Positions 27,026-34,941 of a stretch of 55,150 nucleotides of DNA are shown here, piece after piece (positions within the stretch are counted from its first letter, which is position 1; every line of letters begins with the position of its first letter). The stretch is from the NCBI RefSeq assembly GCF_002885955.2, contig NZ_POQS01000003.1, positions 205,751-260,900 on the forward strand, in the 5' to 3' direction. The stretch is from Achromobacter pulmonis (GTDB lineage: Bacteria; Pseudomonadota; Gammaproteobacteria; Burkholderiales; Burkholderiaceae_B). Below the pieces are notes generated by a model. That model was given only the letters and a program-made list of their open reading frames with translations, had not been told where the DNA came from and made no database searches. The position numbers were made by a program, and so were the translations under genes.

Positions 27026-29611
27026 TCAGTGACGGATTCGCGCCCGCGGTTGAACCGATTGGCGAACTTCGTTGTAAAGCTCTGTTCGCTGCCTCTGACC
27101 GATTTCGATTGTGACGGCCAATGCATATGGAACCTCTACGTGCTCGAAACCAGATTTGGCGGCGGCTTGTACGCAGACTTCGAGCTTCCCGTTCGGATTT
27201 TTGATCAACTTCTCGCCTCTATGCCGCACGTGCACGATTGTGCCGCGTGCCGCTTGGAGGGAAGACGGCTGCGGCTCTCCTGTCGTCACGCCTTCCCAGT
27301 ACTTAGACTTGCCATCCGAGCCGCATAGCTTCAGTACAACGGCCCTTGGATCGGATGTCGTGTGGGTAGTGGGTGTCGTCCATGCCATCGTCAGCGTGAC
27401 ACTTCTGAGTTCTTTGTTATTTAACAGTGTGGCAGGGATGGGAAGCACGAAGTTGTGCCGGTCTCCACTTTTGATGACGTCGTCGCCAAGTAGCGTAGCT
27501 CGGTTGGCATTTCCCGAGACAACTCTCTCCGCGTTGGCAGAGCCGAATCCGATGAATTTTGAGATGCTCGAACGACGAGTCGAATGACTTCCTTGTCCCT
27601 GAGGAAGAAACGCTTTATCGAGAACGGTTCCAATGCCGCCCCATTCGCAACTGTGAACCAGCAAAGCCTTCAGAATAGGCGTACGAGTTCGCAGATCTTG
27701 CCAGTCAATATCGTCTTGACCGTAGAGATCATCCAGTGCATCGGCGATGTGATGGCTCGCCCGCGTAACGAGCGCAGCGGCATTGCTTGTCCCCGCAGTT
27801 CGGACGTAGCGGCTCAAGCTACCGGTCAGCGATGGCGCTGCTACGAGATGCCCAAAGTCCACGGGTGCAAATGGATGTAGTTCCACGCTGCCTTCAGGAG
27901 TTTCGATGCATCGCGCTGCATATCGCCCTCCGCTCGCTACTAGCTCCGGCTTTATGCACCTATTTAGTCCTGGCCCTAATGCGGAGACGAGGCTCGTCAT
28001 GCGCAATGTGGGGTAGGGATCAAGGTGCATGCCAGTCTCCGGGGAGCCATCCGAATGCAGGGCGCCTACGGTTAGTGAGTTGACTGATTCTGCAGGGCTC
28101 AACAGCCCTCGCTGTCCCTTGGCTTTTTCCATTGCTGCTATAAGCATCCCCTCCCGCTCGGTATCATCTGCCTCCTCGAAATGCGAAGCAGACAGGGCAC
28201 CAGGTATAGGAACAGGCGAGAAAATATTGCCGGCACTCAGCACGAAGAGGAGCCGATTGTGGTGGCTGAAATGGTCCAATAGTGCTGCCCAGGGAGAGGC
28301 TCGGCGCACATAAGGTGATATGACGTCGCAAATCGAGTGATTTATCACTGTGATATTTGCGAGTTCAGGATCTTGGAGAGGGTCAGCGAGCGTGATGGCA
28401 CGCAAGGCGCGGTAGATGACGCCGATAGGCATCTTGCCCTTCGGTGTCTCTTCCTGATGGCCATTACCTGCAAGAACGGGAATCGAGATGATGCGTCGAT
28501 TGAGAGGGGCCTCATCTTCATCGTGGAGATCTCCGTTGAGAACAAGCGACAGCATGGACGTGCCATGAAACCTGGCAGATACCGGCGCTTGCTCTCCAGT
28601 CACGTCCACTTCAACCACTCGAACGCGACCGGCTAAGGCCTCGTGGCGTGCAATTGGGTAACCGTCCAGTACCGCTGCTATAGCGGTCTTTTGATCTGAG
28701 TTTTCGCGCCGCCGAGGTGCAGGTGTGGTGAGCGCCCCTTCCTCAACTGCGACCTGAAAGGAAGATTGCGGCCGGATGGTCATGATGTCATCGAGGGAAG
28801 CAATACCTTCGCCGCCCTCAGCCATCCGGCGTGCAACAGATGCGGGCACCCTGATCAGCAATCCCTGGTACCTGATTTCTCTGATCTCTACTTGATCAAG
28901 CAGTGTGCCGCCTACTGTGGCGAGCATCTCTTTAACATGCTCAACTGACTGATCGCGGCGTTGTTTCTCTGATCGATACCAGAGGTCGAGTTCTACGGTA
29001 ACTTCTCTATTGGGATCTGCACTCAGAATTCGATTGACGTAGCGAGCAAGCGCTGGATCGAGTCGATCCTCAATGGACCACACGCGCAATGCAGTTAAGT
29101 AGTCGAACAGCCGCCACAGAGGTGTGAGCCTTTCCGGGCAGTCATACCCCTTGGAGTACTTCTTCCAGTGCTTGAGCAACTCGCGCAGAGCTGCATCGCT
29201 GGGCATGGTGAGATACAGAAGCTTGGCTTTCGTATCGAGTTTGGTGTTATCGCCCGGAAGCTCGTCAGCCTCGTCTTCGCCAGGGTCCTTGTTGAAGTCC
29301 GCATCTTCAGTGAGGAGCCATTCCAGTCCAAGCGCCTGCGCAGCTACGTTGAACTTGTACGCGGCTCCATTCAATTCAAAGACGAGGCATCGCTCAGGCA
29401 CTACTGCGCGAGGATCCGCTGAGACATCTACTCCAGCACTGATATCGGCGAGGTTCGCCGCAGCGCTATCGAAGATTTTTCCAAGGCGTTTCGCTTGGAC
29501 GTCGTAAGGAAGTCGTGTGGCGTGGCCTTTGGTGTTTCTCCTACCGCTAGCTATCCGTCGGGCGACTTGCTTTTGTCTTTTTAGGCGGACGATTGGATAC
29601 TCGGCTGGCAA
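27026..29611 (-). CDS. ietS: Subtilisin-like (S8) serine protease, IetS-like
   Basis: A cytoplasmic 861-residue S8 protease with the full catalytic triad: Asp316 in AVLDGYPI, His349 in RFHGTSM and Ser609 in AGTSNAAAL, with the oxyanion Asn462 in SAGN. There is no signal peptide. About 310 residues precede the protease domain and about 210 follow it. Paired with the ATPase gene it matches the ietA-ietS arrangement, described on an Agrobacterium Ti plasmid as a toxin (protease)-antitoxin stability module and later reported as an anti-phage system. The start is TTG with AGGGAG six bases upstream; it overlaps the ietA end by 65 bases, implying coupling. The 303-residue and AlbA_2 genes follow. 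Confidence 0.85.
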   Translation of the reverse strand: MPAEYPIVRLKRQKQVARRIASGRRNTKGHATRLPYDVQAKRLGKIFDSAAANLADISAGVDVSADPRAVVPERCLVFELNGAAYKFNVAAQALGLEWLLTEDADFNKDPGEDEADELPGDNTKLDTKAKLLYLTMPSDAALRELLKHWKKYSKGYDCPERLTPLWRLFDYLTALRVWSIEDRLDPALARYVNRILSADPNREVTVELDLWYRSEKQRRDQSVEHVKEMLATVGGTLLDQVEIREIRYQGLLIRVPASVARRMAEGGEGIASLDDIMTIRPQSSFQVAVEEGALTTPAPRRRENSDQKTAIAAVLDGYPIARHEALAGRVRVVEVDVTGEQAPVSARFHGTSMLSLVLNGDLHDEDEAPLNRRIISIPVLAGNGHQEETPKGKMPIGVIYRALRAITLADPLQDPELANITVINHSICDVISPYVRRASPWAALLDHFSHHNRLLFVLSAGNIFSPVPIPGALSASHFEEADDTEREGMLIAAMEKAKGQRGLLSPAESVNSLTVGALHSDGSPETGMHLDPYPTLRMTSLVSALGPGLNRCIKPELVASGGRYAARCIETPEGSVELHPFAPVDFGHLVAAPSLTGSLSRYVRTAGTSNAAALVTRASHHIADALDDLYGQDDIDWQDLRTRTPILKALLVHSCEWGGIGTVLDKAFLPQGQGSHSTRRSSISKFIGFGSANAERVVSGNANRATLLGDDVIKSGDRHNFVLPIPATLLNNKELRSVTLTMAWTTPTTHTTSDPRAVVLKLCGSDGKSKYWEGVTTGEPQPSSLQAARGTIVHVRHRGEKLIKNPNGKLEVCVQAAAKSGFEHVEVPYALAVTIEIGQRQRTELYNEVRQSVQPRARIRH

Positions 29612-30569
29612 CGTCGGTCTCCCTGCTGTTAACAGTAACAGGAAGAATACTACGTTTCATGATGTGACGAACCGCCTCTGCGGCTGTCAGTTTTCCGCGG
29701 GACAAGACCATCTTTCGGCGTACGTCCAGAGTGAAAGCTTCGACGGCTGACATATTCTCTCCATCGAGATAGTCAGCAAATTCCTTCCCGGTGAGGCCAG
29801 ATGGCTCTCCTAAAGCCGCTTCAAAACGCTTGAACCACGAAATCAGTTGGTCGCGCTGAGGGCGGCCGATTTCCAACCTCAATTCAAATCGGCGCCATAC
29901 TGCGCGATCCAGAAGTTCCGGATGATTAGTCGCGCAAATGACCATTGAATGGCTCGGCAGTTGATCCATCTGTACAAGCAAGGACGATACGACTCGTTTG
30001 ATCTCGCCCGTCTCCTGCGCGTCGCTCCGCTCCTTGCCAACAGCGTCGAACTCATCAAAGAAAAGGACACATGGCGTTGCAGTGGCGTACTCAATCAGCT
30101 TCCGAAGACGGTTGGAGGTTTCCCCAAGGAAGCTATCGACGATCGCGTCGTAGCGAAGGGCAAGTAGTGGAAGGCCGAGCTCAGTAGCCATAGCCTCCGC
30201 AATACTCGTCTTCCCATTACCAGGGGGGCCCACCAGCAGCAATGTGTGTCGCGGCTCGAGCGAGTGAGCGCGCAGCAGCGCGGAGCTAGAAAATTCTTCG
30301 ATTAGCTCTTCGATCTGTTCGACAACTTGCGGATGTAGTACGAGTTCATCCAGGCGTCGGCGCGTGGACATTGCGTACACAAGCTCTGCAATACGGTCAG
30401 GAAGCTCGGCAGACCCATTCGTTTGTCCCCTGCTGCGGGAGTTGCCGTCGATCCCCGGCAATTGGCTTTGCAGGCTTTGAGCCGCCTTCAAGGACGAACG
30501 CTTCGATTCTGAAATTATCGCGCTCATCGCTCTACCTACGGCTTGTCTATCATTTCGGGTCGTGGACAT
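29547..30569 (-). CDS. ietA: AAA+ ATPase, IetA-like
   Basis: A 340-residue single-domain AAA+ ATPase. Walker A is GPPGNGKT (114-121), Walker B VLFFDEFD (168-175), sensor 1 ATN (213-215), and an Arg pair at 226-227 in DRAVWRRFEL serves as Arg finger. The N-terminal ~100 residues are helical and the C-terminus is Lys/Arg-rich (RPPKKTKASRP). In the pTiC58 ietAS pair this ATPase restrains the protease toxin, so a gatekeeper or chaperone role for IetS is likely. It starts 8 bases after the regulator stop codon, with GGTGAAG before the ATG. Confidence 0.85.
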   Translation of the reverse strand: MSTTRNDRQAVGRAMSAIISESKRSSLKAAQSLQSQLPGIDGNSRSRGQTNGSAELPDRIAELVYAMSTRRRLDELVLHPQVVEQIEELIEEFSSSALLRAHSLEPRHTLLLVGPPGNGKTSIAEAMATELGLPLLALRYDAIVDSFLGETSNRLRKLIEYATATPCVLFFDEFDAVGKERSDAQETGEIKRVVSSLLVQMDQLPSHSMVICATNHPELLDRAVWRRFELRLEIGRPQRDQLISWFKRFEAALGEPSGLTGKEFADYLDGENMSAVEAFTLDVRRKMVLSRGKLTAAEAVRHIMKRSILPVTVNSRETDVASRVSNRPPKKTKASRPTDS

Positions 30570-30577
30570 TTCTTCAC

Positions 30578-30964
30578 CTAGCGCATCCGGGACATGAGGC
30601 TCGTTTCACTACCGTGCTTTAACAAAACACCTTCATAAGCGTCGAGCAGTCGTAGAAGGCTGTCGCACACACGTCGTATGTGACGCAATTCGCGAGCGTG
30701 AACGGGAGGTGGCATCGTTACTTGCTTTAAAAGTGAAACTGAATCGGCGCTCTTTGTTTCAGTTTTCTCGAGCCGTAGGCGCGCTAACGATGCATGGTAC
30801 ACCTGCCGACGATCCTTGCGCGCCTTTCCGGTGCTAAGGAATCTCCATAGCGAAACGCGGTCAACCCCTAGCTCTCGAGCGGCTTGCGGGATAGACATTT
30901 TGCTGGCCTGTATGAACTGTTGCAGCTGGGTGCGCAACTCATCGTCCTGCGCAACTTTTGGCAC
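30578..30964 (-). CDS. Small HTH regulator at the head of the IetAS-type operon
   Basis: A 128-residue protein. The N-terminal half has a helix-turn-helix (SIPQAARELGVDRVSLWRFLSTGKA) preceded by LRTQLQQFIQASKM. The C-terminal half is helical and charged (HARELRHIRRVCDSLLRLLDAYEGVLL). The start is GTG at 30964, with AAGGGA seven bases before it; the frame stays open further upstream but lacks a good start and contains the operator-like repeats. It is the first gene of a five-gene unit and probably regulates its own promoter. It could also be an orphan antitoxin-like DNA-binding protein. Confidence 0.7.
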   Translation of the reverse strand: MPKVAQDDELRTQLQQFIQASKMSIPQAARELGVDRVSLWRFLSTGKARKDRRQVYHASLARLRLEKTETKSADSVSLLKQVTMPPPVHARELRHIRRVCDSLLRLLDAYEGVLLKHGSETSLMSRMR

Positions 30965-30982
30965 GTCTGGTCCCTTAAAAAG

Positions 30983-31026
30983 TATTGTACCGACAAGTCT
31001 AAACTGCAACGGAAAAAACTGCAACG
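30983..31026 (-). promoter_or_regulatory. Promoter and two direct repeats upstream of the HTH regulator
   Basis: AAACTGCAACG occurs twice (31001-31011 and 31016-31026) with a 15-bp period; on the transcribed strand they read CGTTGCAGTTT. Just downstream on the minus strand is TACAAT, a good -10 element, about 20 bases before the GTG start. Two identical half-sites beside the -10 element are what an autoregulating HTH protein would use. No standard -35 element is obvious. Confidence 0.5.
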
Positions 31027-31086
31027 AGCCAGGGTAGTTGCTCTTTTTGTTTCTTTTTGGATAGTGTTTTCTGCGAACTTGCGGTG

Positions 31087-31524
31087 AGGGGCCCCCCGGC
31101 CATGTACAGGGTCGGTAGCGGTGACTTGCTAGATGGGATGTCAAATTGGCAAGCGACCGGCCCCTCGTCAGGTCGTCACTACCCAGCGCCGCCGGCATCA
31201 CGAAACCACCGAAGCGCCGGATAGTAGAACCTTGAGACCGCCGGATCGAATGTAATGCGGTACTTGGTCTGGCAGGCGAACTTTATTCCTTCACCTCAGG
31301 GAGTGGTGGACTAGTTCACGGGGCCGCCTCCGCCCGGCCGTGGTGCTGAAGTTGTGACCTAAGACCTGCACAAGCCTTAGTTTGTAAAACGCGAATACAA
31401 CCTCAGCGTTGTATGCCGGAATTCACCTTCTGGACAGCGGGGGCAGCTGCCGACACTGCTCCAGGCTTTTGCTGCCCGCCGAATTCCCATGCACGTGGCC
31501 CCCCGTCCACGATGTCGGCCAGCC
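31087..31524. other. Non-coding junction at the right edge of the island
   Basis: I find no supportable gene in these 438 bases. Base composition returns to higher G+C along the stretch. No tRNA, inverted repeat pair or recognisable transposase fragment is visible, although degraded remnants could be missed. The LysR gene ends at 31525 on the minus strand. Confidence 0.35.
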
Positions 31525-32421
31525 TTATCCCCCAATGCTGGTCTTCGCCGCTTCGGCATGAATCCATGCCAGAAAGGCCTCTACGGCCGGACGCTTGCCA
31601 TACTTGGGCGGATAGACGGCGAAATGCGCCTTTATCCGAATTGCCTTCGACATTCCAAAAATAGGAACCAATCGGTTCTCTGCCAAATGCCTTCCCGCAA
31701 TGATGGCGCTTTCCAGCGCTATCCCTAGCCCCTGCGCCGCAGCGTCCAGGGACATCTGGGCCCGGTCGAAGCGAATACTGAAGTGATCCGGAGCCCGTCT
31801 TTTTGAATACCGTGCAAACCAATCGGACCATTGCACGACGCTGACGTTGCTTTGAATCAGCGGCACGTCCAACAATTGGTCGATTCGCTTGAGCCGGTGC
31901 TCGCGAACAAAGGCGGGGCTTGCCAGCGGCAATATCCGCTCTTCGAACAGCGGTTCGATCGCGACATTGTCCCATTGCGGCACACCATAGCGAATGTCGA
32001 TGTCGGCTTGTCCGAGCTGAAAATCGCTGTGCGAATGAGCTGCCGACAGATTGAGCGACACGTGCGGATGCGCTTCTGCAAACCGCCTGAGCCTGGGCAT
32101 CAGCCACAGGCTCGCGATGCTGGGCGCGGAATGCACATACAGGCTGTTGCTGACGCCGTGGCGCAAATCGTCGGTTGCGGAGGAAATCGCCGCTAACGCG
32201 CCGCTGATGCGGCTCAGGTATTGCTCTCCGGCGCTGCTGAGCCGCACGCCGTGGGCGCTGCGCTCGAAGAGCCGCAGTCCGAGTTCCGCTTCCAGCCGGG
32301 AAATCTGATGGCTGACCGCCGAAGCAGTGAGGTGCAGTTCTGTTGCAGCGATCGCAAAGCTGCGCCGGCGCGCGACGGCCTCGAACGCCAGGAGGTTGAC
32401 GATGGGCGGCAGCGCAGGCAT
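31525..32421 (-). CDS. LysR-family transcriptional regulator
   Basis: A 298-residue regulator with an N-terminal winged helix (LAFEAVARRRSFAIAATELHLTASAVSHQISRLEAELGLRLFER) and a periplasmic-binding-like effector domain. The sequence resembles the GcvA subgroup. The ATG at 32421 is preferred because GAGGG lies upstream; a GTG five codons earlier lacks a ribosome site. It is divergent from the SDR-TRAP-transketolase operon, the usual layout for a regulator of that operon. The effector is probably the transported substrate or an intermediate. Confidence 0.88.
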   Translation of the reverse strand: MPALPPIVNLLAFEAVARRRSFAIAATELHLTASAVSHQISRLEAELGLRLFERSAHGVRLSSAGEQYLSRISGALAAISSATDDLRHGVSNSLYVHSAPSIASLWLMPRLRRFAEAHPHVSLNLSAAHSHSDFQLGQADIDIRYGVPQWDNVAIEPLFEERILPLASPAFVREHRLKRIDQLLDVPLIQSNVSVVQWSDWFARYSKRRAPDHFSIRFDRAQMSLDAAAQGLGIALESAIIAGRHLAENRLVPIFGMSKAIRIKAHFAVYPPKYGKRPAVEAFLAWIHAEAAKTSIGG

Positions 32422-32439
32422 GGGGTTGACCCTCACTTC

Positions 32440-32458
32440 AGATGATGATTCGTCATCT
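32440..32458. promoter_or_regulatory. Palindrome in the LysR/SDR divergent region
   Basis: AGATGA-N7-TCATCT, a perfect 6-bp inverted repeat centred between the divergent LysR and SDR genes, with another GATGA following at 32464-32468. It has the interrupted dyad form of LysR binding sites and is the best operator candidate here. Confidence 0.45.
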
Positions 32459-32544
32459 TAGGCTGATGACACATCGTTTGTCTTAATGCTAGGCGGCGTC
32501 CAGAATTGTCCGCACACAGTTCAACAAGGACAGGAGGACGACAG

Positions 32545-33294
32545 ATGCTGCTCAAGGACAAGATCGCCGTGATTTCCGGCGGCGCCGGGATCAACGGACT
32601 GGGATTCGCCACCGCGCGGCAGATGGCCGCGCATGGTGCGCGCGTGGTGATCCTGGACCTGGCGCGCGCCGAGCCCGCCGGCGCGGCCGCCCGGCTGGGC
32701 GACGGTCATCTGGGGCTGGTCGCGGACGTGACTGACAAGGCTGCGTGCGTGGCAGCTATCGAACGGACGCTCAAGGCGTTCGGGAAGATCGACATCCTGG
32801 TGAATAATGCCGGCATCACGCAGCCGGTCAAGACGTTGGAGATCACCGGCGCGGACTACGACCGCATTCTGGACGTCAGCCTGCGCGGCACGCTTTACCT
32901 GTCGCAAGCGGCGCTGCCTGCCATGCAGGCGCAACGTGCCGGGTCGATCGTGTGCATCTCGTCGGTGTCCGCGCAGCGCGGCGGCGGCATCTTCGGCGGC
33001 CCTCACTACTCCGCCGCGAAGGCGGGCGTGCTGGGCCTGGCGCGCGCCATGGCGCGCGAATTCGGCGGGGACGGCATTCGGGTCAATTGCATCACGCCGG
33101 GCCTCATCGAAACCGACATTACGCAAGGCCGGCTGTCCGCCGAGCGCAAGGCCGACATCGAAGCCACGATTCCGCTCGCGCGCCTGGGCAGGGCGGACGA
33201 CGTGGCGGGCGCGTGTGTGTTCCTGGCCAGCGACCTGTCCGCGTACTGCACGGGTGTCACGCTGGATGTCAACGGAGGCATGTTGATTCACTGA
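32545..33294 (+). CDS. SDR-family oxidoreductase
   Basis: A 249-residue short-chain dehydrogenase. The cofactor site reads SGGAGINGLGFATA (variant of TGxxxGxG), followed by NNAG (NNAGITQP), the catalytic Ser in SSVSAQRGGG, and Y-x3-K in YSAAKAG. The acidic residue after strand 2 (VVILDLARAE) suggests NAD over NADP. AGGAGG precedes the ATG at 32545. It is the first gene of the operon and probably oxidises the imported substrate. Confidence 0.88.
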   Translation: MLLKDKIAVISGGAGINGLGFATARQMAAHGARVVILDLARAEPAGAAARLGDGHLGLVADVTDKAACVAAIERTLKAFGKIDILVNNAGITQPVKTLEITGADYDRILDVSLRGTLYLSQAALPAMQAQRAGSIVCISSVSAQRGGGIFGGPHYSAAKAGVLGLARAMAREFGGDGIRVNCITPGLIETDITQGRLSAERKADIEATIPLARLGRADDVAGACVFLASDLSAYCTGVTLDVNGGMLIH

Positions 33295-33332
33295 TCCGCA
33301 GCACTCCCATAAAAAACTGGAGGAGGAGAATC

Positions 33333-34322
33333 ATGAAAAGCAGAAAATTGCTTCAGGCGAGCCTGACCTTGGCCGCCGCCACGCTGCTGCCGCTCGCGGC
33401 GCAGGCGCAAAACCTCAAACTGACGCTGGGCCATGGCGCCGCAGTGGGCAACCCTCGGCATGAGGCTTCGGTGAAATTCGCTGAAGTGCTCAAGGCCAAG
33501 ACAGGCGGACGCATCGAGGTGCAGGTCGCGCCCTCCGCCCAGTTGGGCGACGACGCCGCAATGGTCACAGCGCTGCGTACGGGCGCCTTGGACCTGAGCG
33601 CCAACTCCCAGGGCGCGGTGGCCGCCGCGGTGCCGGAGTACGCAGCATTCGGCATGCCGTTCCTGTTCCCGGACGCCGACGCGGCGTTCAAGCTGCTGGA
33701 TGGGCCGCTGGGCAAGGAGCTGGCCGAGAAGTCGGCCACCAAGAAGCTGGTTCTGCTCGGCACTTGGGACAACGGCATCCGCCAGATGACCAATAGCAAA
33801 CACCCCATCAACAAGGTCGAGGACATGAAGGACCTGAAGATGCGGGTGCCGCCTGACGCGACCCTGGTCGACATCATGAACGCCCTGGGCGCGCAGGCGC
33901 AGCAGATCAAGTTCGCGGAACTGTACGTGGCGTTGCAGCAGGGCGTGGTGGACGGCCAGGAGAACCCGCTGGTGAATTTCGAAGCCAGCAAACTGTATGA
34001 AGTGCAGAAGTACCTGGCGATGACCAATCACCAGTTCCAGATGACGCCTTTCCTGATGAGCAAGCGCACCTGGGACCGCTTGAGCGAAGCCGACCGCAAG
34101 GCCGTGCGCGAGGCCGCGGACGAAGCGTCCGCCCTGCAGCGCAAGCTGAGCAAGGACGCCGACGCCCGGCTGCTGGCCGAGTTGAAGGCAAAGGGCGTGC
34201 AGGTCACCACGCCTGACACGGCCGCCTTCGCCAAAGCCACCGCGTCCGTCGACGAAAAATGGCTGGCCGGCCCCATCGGCCCCTACGTGAAGAAGGTTCT
34301 GGCGGCCGCGCGCGGCAACTGA
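33333..34322 (+). CDS. TRAP transporter substrate-binding protein DctP
   Basis: Periplasmic binding protein of 329 residues with a signal peptide (LLQASLTLAAATLLPLAAQAQ). It has the DctP-family pattern: LGHGAAVGNPRHEASVKFAEVLKAKTGGRIEVQVAPSAQLG, MRVPPDATLVDIMNALGAQ, and YVALQQGVVDGQENP, whose Arg and Asn normally bind the carboxylate of the ligand. GGAGGAGG precedes the ATG. Binding proteins of this type take organic acids, including sugar acids. A strong stem-loop separates it from the membrane subunits. Confidence 0.92.
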   Translation: MKSRKLLQASLTLAAATLLPLAAQAQNLKLTLGHGAAVGNPRHEASVKFAEVLKAKTGGRIEVQVAPSAQLGDDAAMVTALRTGALDLSANSQGAVAAAVPEYAAFGMPFLFPDADAAFKLLDGPLGKELAEKSATKKLVLLGTWDNGIRQMTNSKHPINKVEDMKDLKMRVPPDATLVDIMNALGAQAQQIKFAELYVALQQGVVDGQENPLVNFEASKLYEVQKYLAMTNHQFQMTPFLMSKRTWDRLSEADRKAVREAADEASALQRKLSKDADARLLAELKAKGVQVTTPDTAAFAKATASVDEKWLAGPIGPYVKKVLAAARGN

Positions 34323-34332
34323 CAAGTCCTTC

Positions 34333-34377
34333 GGTCCGCCGTCGTGCCCGCCTTCGCGCCGGGCACGGCGGCGGACC
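34333..34377 (+). promoter_or_regulatory. 18-bp stem-loop between dctP and dctQ genes
   Basis: Arms at 34333-34350 and 34360-34377 pair over 18 bp with one T-G wobble around a 9-base loop. No T run follows. In transport operons such a structure protects the upstream binding-protein message from 3' degradation and lowers expression of the membrane subunits. Confidence 0.7.
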
Positions 34378-34397
34378 GGCACAACGCAGGAGACAAC

Positions 34398-34928
34398 ATG
34401 AATACCGATCGACACGGATGGATCGGCACGGTCATCGACGGCATATGCCGCGTGATTCTGTGGCTGTCCACCACGGTGATCTTCGTGATCCTCGTCGTCA
34501 ACACCGCGCTGCGCTATGCAACCGGTACCAGTCTGGAATGGGCCAACGAGGTCCCCGAGCTGCTCTTTCCCTGGCTCGTCATGTCGGGGGTCGTACTGGC
34601 TGCGCTGCACAACGCGCACATCGCCACCGTATTCCTGATGGACGCGTTGCCCGCGCACGTCCGCCGCCTGGTCGCAACCGTCGCCTGGAGCGTGGTCGCC
34701 GCGCTGTACGCGACCCTGTCCTGGGCGACGTTGAACATGATCGATATCGTCCACGATGAAAAATCTCCCGTTCTGCAGATGCCCGGTTCGCTTACCTACG
34801 GGTGCGTGATGGGCGGCCTGGTGCTGCTCGCCGTGCTGGCGGCGCAGTCGGCGTGGCAGAGCTGGCATAGCCGCGACGCCGTGGCGCAGCCCGACGGCGA
34901 GCAGCAGGCGCCCGCCGTGCACTGGTGA
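34398..34928 (+). CDS. TRAP transporter small membrane subunit DctQ
   Basis: A 176-residue protein with four membrane helices (VIDGICRVILWLSTTVIFVILVVNTALRY, VPELLFPWLVMSGVVLAAL, LVATVAWSVVAALYATL, YGCVMGGLVLLAVLAAQ). The EWANEVPELLFPW segment is typical of DctQ. The ATG at 34398 has a GGAG site. It lies between the binding protein and the large permease. Confidence 0.88.
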   Translation: MNTDRHGWIGTVIDGICRVILWLSTTVIFVILVVNTALRYATGTSLEWANEVPELLFPWLVMSGVVLAALHNAHIATVFLMDALPAHVRRLVATVAWSVVAALYATLSWATLNMIDIVHDEKSPVLQMPGSLTYGCVMGGLVLLAVLAAQSAWQSWHSRDAVAQPDGEQQAPAVHW

Positions 34929-34941
34929 CGGGAGGACTGCC

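Noticed and set aside
31087..31524. Remnant of a transposase or of another gene in the island right edge.
   Set aside because: Short reading frames on both strands show no motif that I can assign.
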